From Pyronema omphalodes (Eukaryota; Ascomycota; Pezizomycetes; Pezizales; Pyronemataceae), in NCBI GenBank assembly GCA_024516155.1, contig JAJJXM010000016.1, forward strand, positions 310,001 through 374,000: a stretch of DNA of 64,000 nucleotides, written 5' to 3'. Each line of letters begins with the position of its first letter. Within the stretch, counting starts at the first letter, position 1. The notes beneath the pieces are model-generated. The model was not told the DNA's origin. It made no database searches and saw only the letters and a program-made list of their open reading frames with translations. This document shows positions 1 to 12,651 of this stretch, piece by piece. The translations under genes and the position numbers were made by a program.

Positions 1-1171
1 CACACATCTTTAATACCAGCGTATTGTAGAACCTCTTTAATCTCCTCATCATCATAACCATCCAACTTTCCCTGTTCCAACTGAGCAAGTTTCGGGATAG
101 GTTCATCTTCATTAAGTTGTTCCATGAAGCTTAATAAATGCTTCTCAAAGTCCTCAAACTTGACCTGACTAGCCAAGTGTTCATAATGATCTTGTAAGGG
201 GATATCAGGTAATACACATAACTATACGACGATTAGCCTGCTGAACTTGAAAAAAAAAATAAGAAATCCAATAATCCAAAACTTACGTATTTCAAACACT
301 TCATCTTCTCTTCCTCAAACATCCTTGCAACCTCTCCATCATCACCCGCCCAAGTTTCATTTAAACACAACTCATCCCCGGAAATAGTAGCCATCGTATC
401 CCCCGTTATTTCCACCAAACCAAACGAAAAACATTCATTCAAAGCCTCAATACCAGTAGCACCAGTTCTATAAGCTTCCAGAGCCGCCTGGGCCATAAAA
501 CCAATAAACAACTCAATGAAAGCTGTACCTATCGCGTCTTCCTGTCCAGAGTATTGTGTAGCCAGTAAAATAAACTCCCATAATGCATCCCGAAGAGTGC
601 CGCTACCAAACATCGCGTCGGGTGAATGTCCCAAACTTTCGTATAGGTGTTCTAGGTTCTTTTGTGTGACTTCCGGGGAGAAGGGTGTGGATGCTGAGAA
701 GCTTGATTCTTGGCCTGGAAGAACAGAGGATATACCCCGACGATTTAGCCAGGAGAATGTTCGCTGACGACGGAGATTTGAGTCTGGCTCGAAGTTCTTT
801 GACAGGATATCGATACGGCGTAGGAAGAGGACTATGAATCGACAAGTTCGTAAACGGAGACCAAGGGAGAAAGAAAACTGGTGGTGAGGATGTAGACGTG
901 TGAAAGTTTGGAAAAAGCCTAAAGATTGGTTTATTAGCAGTGCACAATAAAGCACCTCAGTCACTCAGGACCAAAACGTACTATGCACAAGGTTCATAGA
1001 AATGTTAGAGTTGCGTGTTGCTTCCGTCAACTCGAGTTTAGCTGGCGGAGGGCTAGAAAGTTGAAGTCGTCTCTCGTTCAGAAGTGAAGTGGTGCAAAAC
1101 CATAGCAGATAATCGAGAATAATCTCATCGACTTCAAGGCGTTCTGATGGTGATTCCATGGCTGATGGCAT
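1..1171 (-). CDS. Unidentified helical protein, 3' end beyond the window
   Basis: I do not recognise this protein. Three exons can be joined: 982-1171, 287-918 and <1-221. Introns at 919-981 (63 nt, GTACGT..TTTAG, branch TGCTAAT) and 222-286 (65 nt, GTAAGT..TATAG, branch GCTAATC) keep the frame open, giving at least 347 residues before the window ends. The start is the ATG at 1171; a second in-frame Met follows four codons later. The N-terminal third is basic and Ser/Pro rich. Residues from about 150 on look all-helical, with a long Ala/Leu/Phe-rich stretch (ALWEFILLATQYSGQEDAIG, then further amphipathic helices) and an acidic C-terminal part containing DDEEIKEVLQ. There is no signal peptide or obvious catalytic motif. 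The coding call rests on intron quality and codon-like composition, not on homology. Confidence 0.7.
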
Positions 1172-4100
1172 ATCGGTATGTTATCTCGGATATGTCGCGC
1201 GGTTTTCTCGTGGTTAAGTAGCGCGAGTGGGGTTGCGTTGTTCGTAGTCCGTCGTAAAACCACTGGTGCGTAGAACGTGATTGGTCGATGGGAGTCTTTT
1301 ATAACAGATGACAGACGGGTACTGAACACATGCAAGGAGGACCAATTAACTAGTTAAGGAATGACAGATGTTGTAAGGGTGCTTATAGAGAGGGATGCAC
1401 GTTTGTCGCTTGGAGCCTGATGGTATAGATATAGTTGTTTTGAGTGATCACGGAGGTGGTAGTGGTAGTGGTAGTGGTGGTGGGAAAGTGTGGGAGTTAT
1501 TTGTGATCTCTTGATCAATCGATAGCGCGTCCCCCTTCACACACCCCCCCACGTGCATGCTGTCTTCTTTTTTCTCCTACTCGCCTAACCCTGCTCCCGC
1601 TCCCCTGTGTCTATCAGGGATTCCCCTGAACAGCTCTTTCTCATCGTCATGGCCGAGTGTTTGTTGTATCTATTTGCACAACCAGCGCAAGCAGACAAGC
1701 ATAATCAGACAACCCAAGACACAAAAAAAAACCAACGTTCTGCGGACGCCCGTGTGGCAAGCAGAGAGAGTACAGAATGCGAAACCTGTGTACTTTTTTT
1801 TTTCCGCACTTTTATGGCTAAATACACCACACCGCAAGACGGTCACAGGGGAAGAATCAAAATCAGCCAAAAAGCATCGGCTTCAATTGCTACCACGGAT
1901 ATCCTGGCCTTCCTCCAACGGTAGACGCCGTAGCGTGCCCGTGGGATGAATTCGTCTGATTCCTAGACGTCATCGATCTAGACTATTCGCTTGAGGGAGT
2001 TTCCATCGTTTTTCGTCAGGGCTAATAGAGGATTCACGAACCCGTGTGTCATCTACATATAAGCATCTGAAAACATTTGGCATGTAGCGACAAGTTTCAC
2101 GATACAAAGCAATCTGACCAAAGTATTTCGACCGGCCGGATCGTGGACTCTCCGGGGGAGTGAAGCTTACTCGGCGACCAGAAGCGCCTGATCAAAGGCA
2201 AGGTGTGAGGGTGCATAAATATGCAAGCGCTGTTCTCACTCAGTTGGAAGTAAGAAACACAGGCCTTTTTGGTTGTATATGCTCTCTCGGTCCGCCTTTT
2301 CCCCGTTCTCCTCAGATCAATTACCCACTTTCGACACCGCCACCTCCGCCCGGAGAAATGCTATTTCAAGATAGAGTATGTAGTAGTTGGCGCAAGCCTC
2401 TCGAGGCAAAAGAGTGGCTTGCACGATATCTAGAACCCTGGATGGTGTCCCAATCGGGGATATCGTTTGGTTTGCTAGCTCAAGGCTATCTTGAGATAGC
2501 GCCGTGATTTTCAGAAAGGCTCGGTAATATTTCCATTCCAGCAGTAGGAAGAAAATGCCCAAAACCGGCCGTCTTTGGTAACTTCTTGGAAGATTCCGAT
2601 GGCAAAAGCCATGCAGCGTTTCAAATAAAGTACACACTGTGGATCCATCGGCGGCGAGAGGAAAATCTCTGCCTTTGTTTTTTTCTTCCTACACAACCAT
2701 TATCAGTTGTGGCGGTCCAACGGTAACCGCGGACGATTTTAGAATTCCTGAAAGTGGGGAGTATGTAGTAGTGCAGCGTTCGCTGACGAGAAGATCATCT
2801 CAGCCGCCGTGGCGAGCAGCTGACCCGTGCAAAAGTGACGGGATCGGTACCTGCAGTAGCCTCACAATCAAAGAATCGCATTAAGCCTCATTGGACAGAC
2901 CTAAACCAAATCCTCAAACAACGGAAGCACAACCGATTCCAGAGCTGTTCTAGGCTGGTTCTTGGTGAACCGAATGACGACCCCCCGCCGGCTCGGGTTC
3001 GGCATCGACAAGCGTAGTGCTTAGGGTTTGAAACGCTTGCCTTATTTTCGCTGAGGGGTTCGCGACTGGACGACGAACTTGCCTGGAACGAGACTGAAGC
3101 AGGAACTTAGGGATCCTATAAACGCGAAGCAGAGGAAACTAAATACACAAAAGCCGGAGCAGCAAACCAGAGCGATCTTCGCAATAGCCAAAAATACCCG
3201 TCCATCGATAGCCCTCAAAGCAAAGCAGAAACCGACCCGGTCCGCCGTCAAGTCCCGAAACATCGCCCCCACTTTGCTACAGAAATCCCTTCAGATGAGA
3301 GCATTGGCAAATATTTCCTCGCTTGACTACACATATGCATCGTGCCGTCCGGACATGACCGAGTACTTTGCCACTGCATACCACGATGCAATTCGACTAC
3401 AACGGCAGGAACAGCCGTAAATTTGTGCTGTTTGTTGAGGGATTGGGTCAGCTCGTTAAAAATGATCTCCCTGGGCATCCACCCGGGGAAGAGGGATACT
3501 CTCCAGGCTTGCTAGTCTAGGGGAAACACCATGGGGAAACATACCCTTTTCGCCGGAAATCGCAGGTACCATACCTAGAAAGCCTAGCTAGGGACTGTAG
3601 CCCTGGGTGCCTTTTAAGATCATAGGTAGAGTAAGCCAAATGAGGATTTAAACGCTCACAACCCCGGACCAAAATACCGGGTGCTCATTGAATTGTTTGA
3701 TCGACGTCCAAGAAGTTGCGAAGTGGGGTACATATGCGTACTCCATGTTCGCTTACTTCTGTGATAATCAGGGTGTAGGATCGATCAGAGCAGACGGAAA
3801 TAGTTACACTAAAACTATTAGTACGCCCTGAATTAATGGCAATTAATTGTTACACCGTGATACTGGAAGTTAGAACTCAAAGCTCACCATGACTGAAATG
3901 TGATATCCATAAGCATTTCTATGTTTACGGAATTTCCCATAGAAATCTTCAGGTCGTACATCATGGCAGTTATAAGCTCCAATATCGAGGTAATATCAAG
4001 CCTTATGCACACATGGCCTTGCTATAATCCTCAACGTCACCGCTTGTTCCACATGAATCTGGAGTAAAACAGTGACCTGATACATCATGTATGATCCAAT

Positions 4101-7100
4101 AGATGACGGTATTACGAGATTGTGGTCGATATGAAAATCCTGCGAAGCGAAGCAATGAAGCGGCATTGTGACAAATTCCGCTTGTATAATCCATGTGCAT
4201 GCATCGCGGCCACGGCAGGTACCACCGAGGAGTGGGGTCGGCGGACGTCTTGCTGCTGGTAGCCTGTGTAGCCCGAGTAACTACTGCACAACAGTTTCCA
4301 GCCTAGTAACTGAAAGATATCTCTGGGAAAGCTACCGAAGCCCCGATAAATAATCAGCAAATATTAACTCTGTTCCAATGCGGATTAACCCGAGGTTCGG
4401 CATGGGTCATGACTAGATCCCGAGAGTAATAAGTTATACGAGGAACTGACTTGCCGGGCTTCGTGTACAAGAGCGTTTGTAATATTTTCTTGGCTGACGG
4501 CTGGAAACGTTGGGGCTTAAGCACACGGATCCGGACTCGATGCTGCAAAAGATAATGATTGATGAGACACGTGGTGTCGGTTGGCTTGCATGGTGACATA
4601 ACACTCCCATGTGTTTGAGATTATTCACTCTAGACTCCGGAGTGATTGACGAAATTTTCAATTTCTAAGCCTGGATTGCTAGAGAACTGTTAGCAGCGAT
4701 ACAAATGACTTTCAAGCAGAATTTCCCTTCTAGAATTACTCAATTGGATTTGTGTACTCAATCAAAGGAATTGGGTAGTTAGAAGCCTGATCGTAGCATG
4801 AGATGCGAGAAATGTGGAGATGGAACCTGATTGTGAAGGAAGGAACAGGCGAAGATGTGTAAAGAAGGCTGTCAGAACACAACCAGGCTAGCCTGCTATC
4901 ACTCACATTATTAGAGCAACCACGTGGAAGTAGAAGCCGCCAGGATGAGATAGGCCAGCCCAATATAGATTCTGCACTTTACATACTTACATATCAGTGT
5001 CAATCGCGTGGCATAACTCTGTTTGGAAATTGCTGTGCCTCTCAAAGACGGCCAGAAAAAGTTAGGCTCAATAAGGTCGGCTAGATAGATGTTTATGGGG
5101 AACATACTTTACTCTTAGGGCTGTCCTGGATCGCGAGTTTCGCTGTTTCGGCTACTGTTACTAGTTACAGGTTACATACATTCTGAGCACTATTACTGTC
5201 ATTCCACTACTACTACCACTGCCACCTTGACGACATGAGTTTCTAATATCAGTGTTACAGCTCTGAAAATCCCAGGGCTTAATATTTCCCCTGAGTTCGA
5301 TCGATTTAAGGCGGTATATATACGGTATCACCCTGTAGATTGCCGAGCTCCAGACCAAGCACATTGCAATTCCTCATGAGGAAACTAAAGTCCTCGGCCC
5401 CTCTTCAAATCCAAGGACAGTATGTTCAAATTGAAATATATAAAATGTGAATACTGCAGAGGTTGACCCAGGTTGAAGAACTCGTTACCAAATCTCAATC
5501 CTGCGAAGTTATCTGAATCTTACTTTATATCACTCGTATCTGTTATACGTACCTCATTCAAATTTGCCAACCGCAATTTTAATCAAAGCTAAAAGTTTTA
5601 AACCTTCAATTGGGGTATTATATACCTAACACCCGTAATGCTTTAGATACTAATTATAACTTCTTTAAAACTATCTATGGACCCAGCAAACACAAAATCC
5701 CCAGACCACCCAATAAACATTATATCAGCCAACGGATTAAATATACTGGTACACACAGAAGATAGACTAAAGTCACAACGCGAAAATTATGTCAAAGAAG
5801 ATGATCTTAGCTTGGAAGATTTCGTACAAGCTTACTCTGAATTCTTATTTTTTTTAACTCCTTTCAGCTACAAGATAGTTATATTCCTATAACATGTATT
5901 CCAAACTGAACGATTATCCAAGGCCTTAAATTAAGAATATATTTCGTTATCACTCAATCTAGGGTACCTGAAACCTGTGCAGTCCAGCTACTTCTAGACT
6001 TTAGCCTGTCGTTATATACTCGGTGTCCGAAGTGTTGAATAATCTACCGTATGTACTGTGTGCTGATTCAAGTTATGCATCTTGTAATTTAATTGCTATT
6101 AGGCTGTTGAAGTGCGCATAAGGCCGTAGTGACTAGGTGGAGGATGGAGTCTGTATGCAGGCTATAAGCCTTGCTTGTTCGTTAGATGATAGTTCTTCAC
6201 TCACAATCATATCAGACATTTCCACCTCCACTTTTCTCACGTCCATACTCTCCCTTCTCTCGTGACCTTCAACACAAGCATCTTAGAAAGCATAGGGCTT
6301 TAGTCCAGAGCTGATATAAAGAGTAAATTTTAGAAGTCGAATCAGCTGAAGAAGTCATGAAAGGCTTTGTGAAGGGAATTAAGTAGGGGAACGCTAACTT
6401 CACATACGGTTGAATCGCAGACTTCTGAAAAGTGATAGTGTATGGCATACCGACGAAACTCGGATCATACGTTAACCTGCAAATTTTCACATGAATCTGA
6501 CAAGTCGTGCTTGGTTTGCACATATACAAATTCAGAATCATACATCATCACTCGCTGAAGGTATCGGCCCAAACCTGATGCAAAGTCTAAAGATTGAATA
6601 GAGAGAAGATGATTGATTCACAGAAAACGGCTTTATTATAAAATAACCAATTCCCCAATCGCTATTGCCAGTAAGGCTATCTAATATCCAGAGTTTGCAG
6701 TCCGCTTCATATTGGACGAGCTGCAGAAAAATGCAGCTCTGTCTGATGATTTTTCTTATTCATGTTGAACAATTTTCCTGATGACTGTTGATATCAATGG
6801 GATTCCGCTGACAATATTTAATCTTCTACAGTTGTGGATAACCAATTCCTTGTATTGCTCCATCACCACAGCCTAGCAGATCACCAAAGCAACAGAAATG
6901 TTGGAAGACTTTATCTTGTTGTTTATTCGGGCGTACACCGAACGTTTACTCGATGACGCACTCAGAGAAGCATTAACACTAGTTTTCCAGAAACTCTTGC
7001 CACGCGTACGATTTGTACATTTGTGGAGGGCTTTAGAATGGTTGTGGTCCTATATAGAGAGGCGTAGGATTTCTGGATCTTAATCCAGCTGATGCTCAAG

Positions 7101-7319
7101 TTACGATTGGTGCATATGATTTTCTTGCTGCGGGTGTTGTTGTATGACACGGGCGTTGGATACCAGCTGTTTTAAGGATTAGTGGCAGACATATGATTTC
7201 GAGGCAGCACAATTTTATACACATAAGGTCATCATTCAATCAAATAACAATTATAAATGCATTCGAGTATTCATGATTCATAACCGTGATACATATAACT
7301 TCATACACAATCATTAATT
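1172..7319. other. Gene-free stretch, 6.1 kb
   Basis: I see no gene I can support here. The first about 400 bp is the likely promoter of the minus-strand gene ending at 1171. A GGTAGT-rich tract lies near 1455-1490 and a CT/C-rich tract near 1530-1560. Open frames are short (under 131 codons) and lack domain motifs. The least random is a plus-strand frame at 6898-7083 (61 codons, starts MLEDFILLFIR, amphipathic and Leu-rich, no introns or homology recognised). I would not annotate it without transcript evidence. No inverted-repeat element with a target duplication was found by eye. Confidence 0.5.
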
Positions 7320-8480
7320 CTACAATTCCACCATAATATCCGCCACCACCGCCATCTCCCTCGCCAAAATCTTATGCACTGGCCAAGTGGGATGAAGATT
7401 GTTCAACCACACATACTTATCCACGCTCACTCCACACTCTGGGTAATAGGTAGTCGGTTCGGGAGTTCCACTGTTACTCATATTAGATGCGCTCGTCAAC
7501 CACCAATTCCTGAGAAAGTAATGACTTACTTTCCGTACTTATCGCAGTAGCCCGTTGAGTTAGCAAACCCATATACTCCAGGATTATCGAGGATTCTGTT
7601 GAAGGTTGCCGCGCTGGAGAAGACCATGGCTTTCACTCCAGGTTTTGCCTGGAAGGCCTGTACGTTCTTCGACAGGAGTGAGTTGTAGCTACTGACTGCC
7701 TCCGCCTCAGCTGCTACAGCTGCAGCGCCTTGGTCTGCTGTAAGAGGGGCACGTTCAATCCGCGGTACATCGACGAATAAGAATTTCCGCGCTCCTGCGT
7801 TATACAACTAATTTTGTCAGCCACTAGATTTATTCATTTCTCTTTACCACTTCCACGGAAAAACATACCTTATTGACTTCGGCGAAATACGACGCCATAA
7901 GTTTCTGATGGAAGGCACCTCCATCGCCAGTAGTTTTCCAATAGCTATTTCCAATATCATTGATTCCAATCCAAATCAGGAATAAGCTATTATGTGCAGT
8001 CCAAGGTGCCAACTTGCGGGCTTGGATCTGATCAAGGAAAAAGTCATCAACCTGGTTAACAATGGATCGAACCTCGGGTCTGTAAGGAACCACGAGATTA
8101 CTGTCGATAGTAGCACCTCCATATGCCATATTGTATGTGATAGTTGTGCTGGCATTGTAAGTGTAGGTGAGGTAGTCAATCCAGTTGGGACCATCGGCAG
8201 AGGTCCAACCAGGATAAGCTGGGTTACCCATTGGGTTTGACGGGGAGGGTAGTGGGCTTCCATTAGTGAGGTTGAAGCCGGTTTGGGTGTAAGAATCACC
8301 GCTATGAGTTGTTGTTAGCTGTATCTAAGCCATTGGTAGGGTAGGTGCTTACAATGAGAAGTAATACTTCACCCCCTTTGAGATCTCTGGTTTGAGTCCA
8401 GGATGAATCCAATTAGGAATAACACCGGCAGAAGCCAGCGAAGCTAATGAAGTAATCGTAAACAAGCCTTTGGAAAACAT
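7320..8480 (-). CDS. Secreted GDSL/SGNH acetylesterase, CE16-like
   Basis: Four exons, 8353-8480, 7869-8301, 7530-7807 and 7320-7470, encode 329 residues. The introns (51, 61 and 59 nt) have GT..AG ends. The third needs the acceptor at 7471; a nearer AG would leave a 20-nt intron. Residues 1-18 form a signal peptide ending in an Ala-rich cleavage region. SGNH blocks are in order: FGDSYT at 43-48 (Ser46 nucleophile), GG at 104-105 (oxyanion Gly), GIND at 155-158 (block III Asn) and LHPTWPVH at 305-312 (His306). The spacing and the HPT-x-PVH ending fit carbohydrate esterase family 16, which removes acetyl groups from hemicellulose oligosaccharides outside the cell. The residue three before the catalytic His is Asn303, where the classical triad Asp is expected. 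Family assignment is firm; the substrate is inferred. Confidence 0.9.
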
Positions 8481-11400
8481 CGATGAGACACTGCAGAGCC
8501 CGAAAGTTCTCAGAGAAATCAATGGCTTTTATGTCTGGATTCAATAGTTCCTTTCCCCTCCGGATACTCGGCCTGGGGCTGCAGCGGCCCTTTCAGAATC
8601 ATGATAGCTTGACTTCAACGGCGTCACAACACCGATTATTGCGTCTCAGGAAGGGAAAAGGATTCCGTTGACGTAGAGCCAACAAGTTGCAAGGAAATAC
8701 GCTAAGATCTCATGTACTTCGCTAGCAGTTATACCGGGGCTGGTATCTCGGCAAAATGGTTAGCAGGGCTGAAATGCGGGGTATGGGTGATATGCCCGGG
8801 GATTTGAGCAGGGAAAAGAGATGGAAAACCTATGGATTATGGGAGATCGGTCCGGTGAGCAAAGCTTGCTAATGTATGGATCTATGAACGCGGACATAAG
8901 GGTTGAGAACGGAGAAGTTGGATCGAGTGATATCGGTTGATAGTGCTGTTGGCGCTTAGAAATAGTGTTGACCGCGTCATGGACTTGATGAGGTACGTTA
9001 AAACGGATTATTTCCCTTGATTATCAGTGAACGATTCCTTGGGAAACGATTGCGAATAACACATGCAGTCCTTGGCGTTGGCCTCCAAAACCCTAACTTA
9101 CACATCTCTGCGGCGGGGAGTGATCACCCATGAGCGCATTCTTGGCATGACCACAACACCGCCTTGCCCGCTGTATTAGTAGCAGTCACAGTGGGTAGGT
9201 TTTCCCCATTGCTTAGGATCCACAGAAAACCTTTTAACCTCTCAAACATCTTTCCCACTCATCACTGCAACACCACCTGGTGCTCACCCTCTAACTCAGG
9301 TCATCACCGGCCGTCGTTTTCGAATTCCCCAAATGCAACTTTGCAAAACATAAGTAAGCGGCCAATTCTTAATATACTATGAATAACCTCATCTGAATGC
9401 TCCAGAGTTCAAATTCTACGCGTCTCAATCCGACTATCTTCGCGTTCGAATCAACGTCTCAACATCTCCTCCTCTATAGAGTCGATGTCTTCCTTCAACT
9501 GTTTGACTATGGACTCAATCTCCAGTCGTACCATTGCTCCCTTTGGTGGATCCTCAAAAGTAACTGCGCTGAATACAGAGTAAGCACCGATCTCCATTCC
9601 ACCGAATACCCTCAAGTTACTAACTTCGCCAGTGACAAACTCCAATCTCACATGAGAAGCTTGCCGCGGTCTACAGATTCGTGTGCCGTGCCACTGTGTC
9701 ATCCTGGATTTCTCCGCATGTTTAAACGACTACGAAACTCCGGACGAACTTCCTTTCTTTCTCCCTCTTTCTGGAGAACTGGCCTAGCTAGCTCGTCGAG
9801 TCCTACTATCCTACTATCTAGAAAATGTATATTCTCCCTTTCATTTCAACCCCAATAGAATTCTTCACGGCCTCTAACATTGAGCAGATCAACGAAACCA
9901 CGATAAGTCGCTTATCGATCCCTTGATTCTTCCGGGCACTGGATTGTGGGATGGACTTTACAAGAAGATACCGGTGGCCGGCGAGACCCTTATTTCAAAA
10001 CCGCAGGACAGATCGTCTCCCCAGGTGTTGATGCCCTTATCATGTTTCTCTCCGGAGTAGTCGAGAACATGAAGAAAGTTGACTCTTCCCCTGTTCCGGC
10101 TTGAGAAACTGAAGTAATGAGTTGTCGACTCTGAAATGGACTCGGTGCTCCGGCCGGCCTGCACAGCTTCCAAACCCCGTTCATTTCGGTCTGCTATAAC
10201 CTGTCTATATTGCACTGGAGTATATTCACCACTAGATTCCGGTTTTACTCTCTCGACTTTGGTGCTCCTGACGCAATCGAAACGAGCTATGGGTTACGGG
10301 TTGCAATTGGCCGATGATTACTACAGTAGGATTGTGGCTGTGGTTACTTTATCCTACTGTCACGGTGCCATGGTGTAAGCTCGCAAACATCTTCTCACCA
10401 ACCCTCCGCTTTGTGTTGTGGTTTGTGGTTTGTGGTTTTACTTCTACACCGATGTTTGATGGTAAGCAATTGTGGCTTCTGTTAATTGTGGACGATTATA
10501 ATTGCTGTTATGTCTTTTCGTTGGAGGAATGGCCAGATAGGAGTCTACAGAGACGAAAACTAACCCAGAACCTCCTTTTGTGGTGGTGGTGGTGTTATCG
10601 GGATTTGATAATGAGAAAGGAAGGATATTTGTATATTGGGCTTTAAAATTTAGAAGAAATGAACATATATATATTGGACTGTTTATTATTCTTACTTCCC
10701 TTTATTGGTGATTCTTCATCTCTCTTGATGCTGCCGAAGAAAACAATGACCAAGAAATCTAAAGGGGGTGAGACGGTTAAGAAGTAACATGTGATAAAAA
10801 GTAATTTCAACATCCCAGGATTCCCAGTTGTTAGCTAATGGTAATTCTTGAATCTTTGCAACGAACGAAGATGATAGACGGGGATAGATAGCTAACGGAA
10901 AATATATCATACCGGCCAGGTAACCAGATCAACTCTTTTCTTCTCGGGGGGTTCAAGATGTCGTGTTTTCTATTGTTAAGAGATCGAAGGGTCTCACTAG
11001 GCGACTTAGACTGCGGGGAGAGTGTGATTTATATTTCGTCCGGTATCAACTTCGCTCGGCAGACGAGGTGCTGCGACGAGTGATCTTCCATGCAATCTCT
11101 CTGCCCACAGCAGCGGTTCTGTTATTATCAGCATCTGAACAGTACGCGGATGGTCTCTCTCGAAGAAAGCTTCGCTTAAAACATGGTGTAACCCCGCTGG
11201 TCTGAATTCATCTAATGTGAAAATTGGTAGATGGTAGGTTGAGATCAATAAGTTTAGACTATGTGGAGCTCGCGTAATGTGAATATTGGCAGCAGGTAGG
11301 TAGGAATCACCAGGTCTGGACTCTGTCCCCAAAATGAGTAGTTGAAATTATTCGGTCTGTTCTATGGCCTATCTCGATTAATCTGATTTTCTGGGCATCT

Positions 11401-11955
11401 TGAGTTTTCCTAGCAACTTCTAGAGTTGATTGTAGCTCATGTATAGTTTTAATTGTTTATCTTTCGAGGAAGTCGCCATGGCGGAACGGTATAGCTTACT
11501 GTGTCTATACATGAACGTTCTAACTAAGTGTGGTGCCACTTAGTTTGCTTCCTCGTTCGAACCACAGTAACAAACCTTCCCATACACTAGAACAAGCACT
11601 TATATCCATTTGAAGTAGCTTGAACCACGATACAAAAAAAACGATCGTGGAGGAAGGTCCCAGGAGGGAAGGTCCCCGGAGTAAACCGGACGATGTAAAT
11701 CCGAGCTATCATTCAGAGGATAGCATGCCCATCGGTTGCACCACCGCCTCATGCTGTCAAAGGACTGGCATGATGGAACTGCCGTCCTGCAGGTTGGTTC
11801 GCGGAAAATAATTTTTTTTGATATTTTTTTTATCACTGCAATTCTTTCTTTCCCTTTGCTTGCTTGACTCAATTTCTTTTTTGATTGCTACAAGGCTTTA
11901 CGAAAAACAGAAAGCAATACATAACTACATTCATGCGCTTTCCACTGCATCCTAA
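8481..11955. other. Gene-poor stretch left of the Harbinger element
   Basis: The first few hundred bases are the upstream region of the minus-strand esterase. Two minus-strand frames at 9451-10215 are listed separately as a doubtful gene remnant. Around 11479-11564 there is a tRNA-promoter-like pair: TGGCGGAACGG resembles an A box and CGTTCGAACCA resembles a B box, 75 nt apart. Between them lies a perfect 9-bp hairpin (AACTAAGTG / CACTTAGTT, 11522-11545, 6-nt loop). The T-stem and acceptor stem do not pair, so I do not call a tRNA. Nothing else is supported. Confidence 0.45.
9451..10215 (-). pseudogene. Possible decayed or intron-split unknown gene
   Basis: Two minus-strand frames read more like protein than their surroundings. 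One, at 9958-10215 (85 codons), contains HYFSFSSRNRGRVNFLHVLD followed by a Gly/Asp-rich stretch ending GDDLSCGFEI. The other, at 9451-9702 (83 codons), contains LEFVTGEVSNLRVFGGMEIG and ends in a charged helix with IESIVKQLKEDIDSIEEE. They share strand and are 255 bp apart. I could not find an intron pair joining them in frame, and stops lie between them. They may be exons of one gene I cannot assemble, a pseudogene, or chance. I recognise no family. Confidence 0.2.
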
Positions 11956-12651
11956 GGCCGCGTTTGGTTCGCCAACGGCCGTTTGGTGCAAACGGTGTCA
12001 AAACGGTCAGACCATGGAGCAACCGTTATGATTTTGTGCTGAGAAGGTGTTTGGTTGGGCGACCGTCTGTTGCCACGCAGAGACCCCTGTCGCCCCACCA
12101 AACATCTTCAACGCTGCTGCAAATTTTGACCGTGAAGACTTCCTTCCCCAGTGTACAGATCAATTTCCGGTCCCAACCATGCCGCCCAAGAGTACGAAGA
12201 GACGCAGCAAACGTGACGCAAATTCAAAAAAGTGCTGACGGGCATCCTGAGGACTTTGAGGGCTCGGCGTGGATAGGCATTGAGGATTTCGCGCGTGAAA
12301 ATGTCTCCAGTGCGAATGGAGGTGCGGACAGGCGTCTTTGAAAGGTAGAAACGTGCGTACAAGGCGAGAATAATGGCGATTTTACGGCGTTTTAGTTGTA
12401 TTTTTTTGCGTCGTGCGAGGGCTTCTTCCGGAGTCATTTTTTCGGTGGTTGTGTTGCGTCTTGTCAGTTGCAAACGGTTGCAAACGGTGCTGGCGAGGTC
12501 CTTTTGCAACCGTTTGCAACCGTTTGGGACTGGAAAATGAAACGGTTGGTGCCAAACCAAACACCCCCGACCGTTTGCAAAACGGTCAACCTCTTGCAAA
12601 CGGTCATTTTACTAGTAAATCCTAATGGCCGTTGGCGAACCAAACGCGGCC
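11956..12651. mobile_element. PIF/Harbinger-type non-autonomous element, 696 bp
   Basis: The ends are perfect 25-bp inverted repeats, 11956-11980 and 12627-12651, starting GGCCGCGTTTGGTTCGCCAA. They are flanked by a 3-bp duplication TAA at 11953-11955 and 12652-12654. A TWA duplication and a GGCC..GTTTGG terminus are the signature of PIF/Harbinger (Tourist-like) elements. Inside, the 11-mer TTGCAAACGGT and its complement recur several times near the right end (12470-12610), as expected for subterminal transposase-binding repeats. The element carries only a short minus-strand transposase-like remnant, so it should depend on a full-length relative elsewhere in the genome. Identical TIRs and an intact duplication suggest a fairly recent insertion. 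Confidence 0.9.
12108..12437 (-). pseudogene. Harbinger transposase N-terminal remnant
   Basis: This is an open frame of 109 codons inside the 696-bp element, starting at the ATG at 12437. It begins MTPEEALARRKKIQ and is very basic for 25 residues. It continues into a segment with ILNAYPRRALKVLRMPVSTF followed by LNLR. An R-M-x-x-x-x-F-x-x-L pattern after a basic leader resembles the N-terminal region that precedes the DDE nuclease in Harbinger transposases. The similarity seems to stop after about residue 76, and no DDE catalytic region is present. This would fit an internal-deletion derivative. The assignment relies on the element's termini as much as on the frame itself. Confidence 0.5.

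Noticed and set aside
7471..7529. 20-nt intron in the esterase gene ending at the nearer AG
   Set aside because: Far below the minimal intron length seen here; the acceptor at 7471 gives a 59-nt intron with a CTAAT branch and restores the family's C-terminus.
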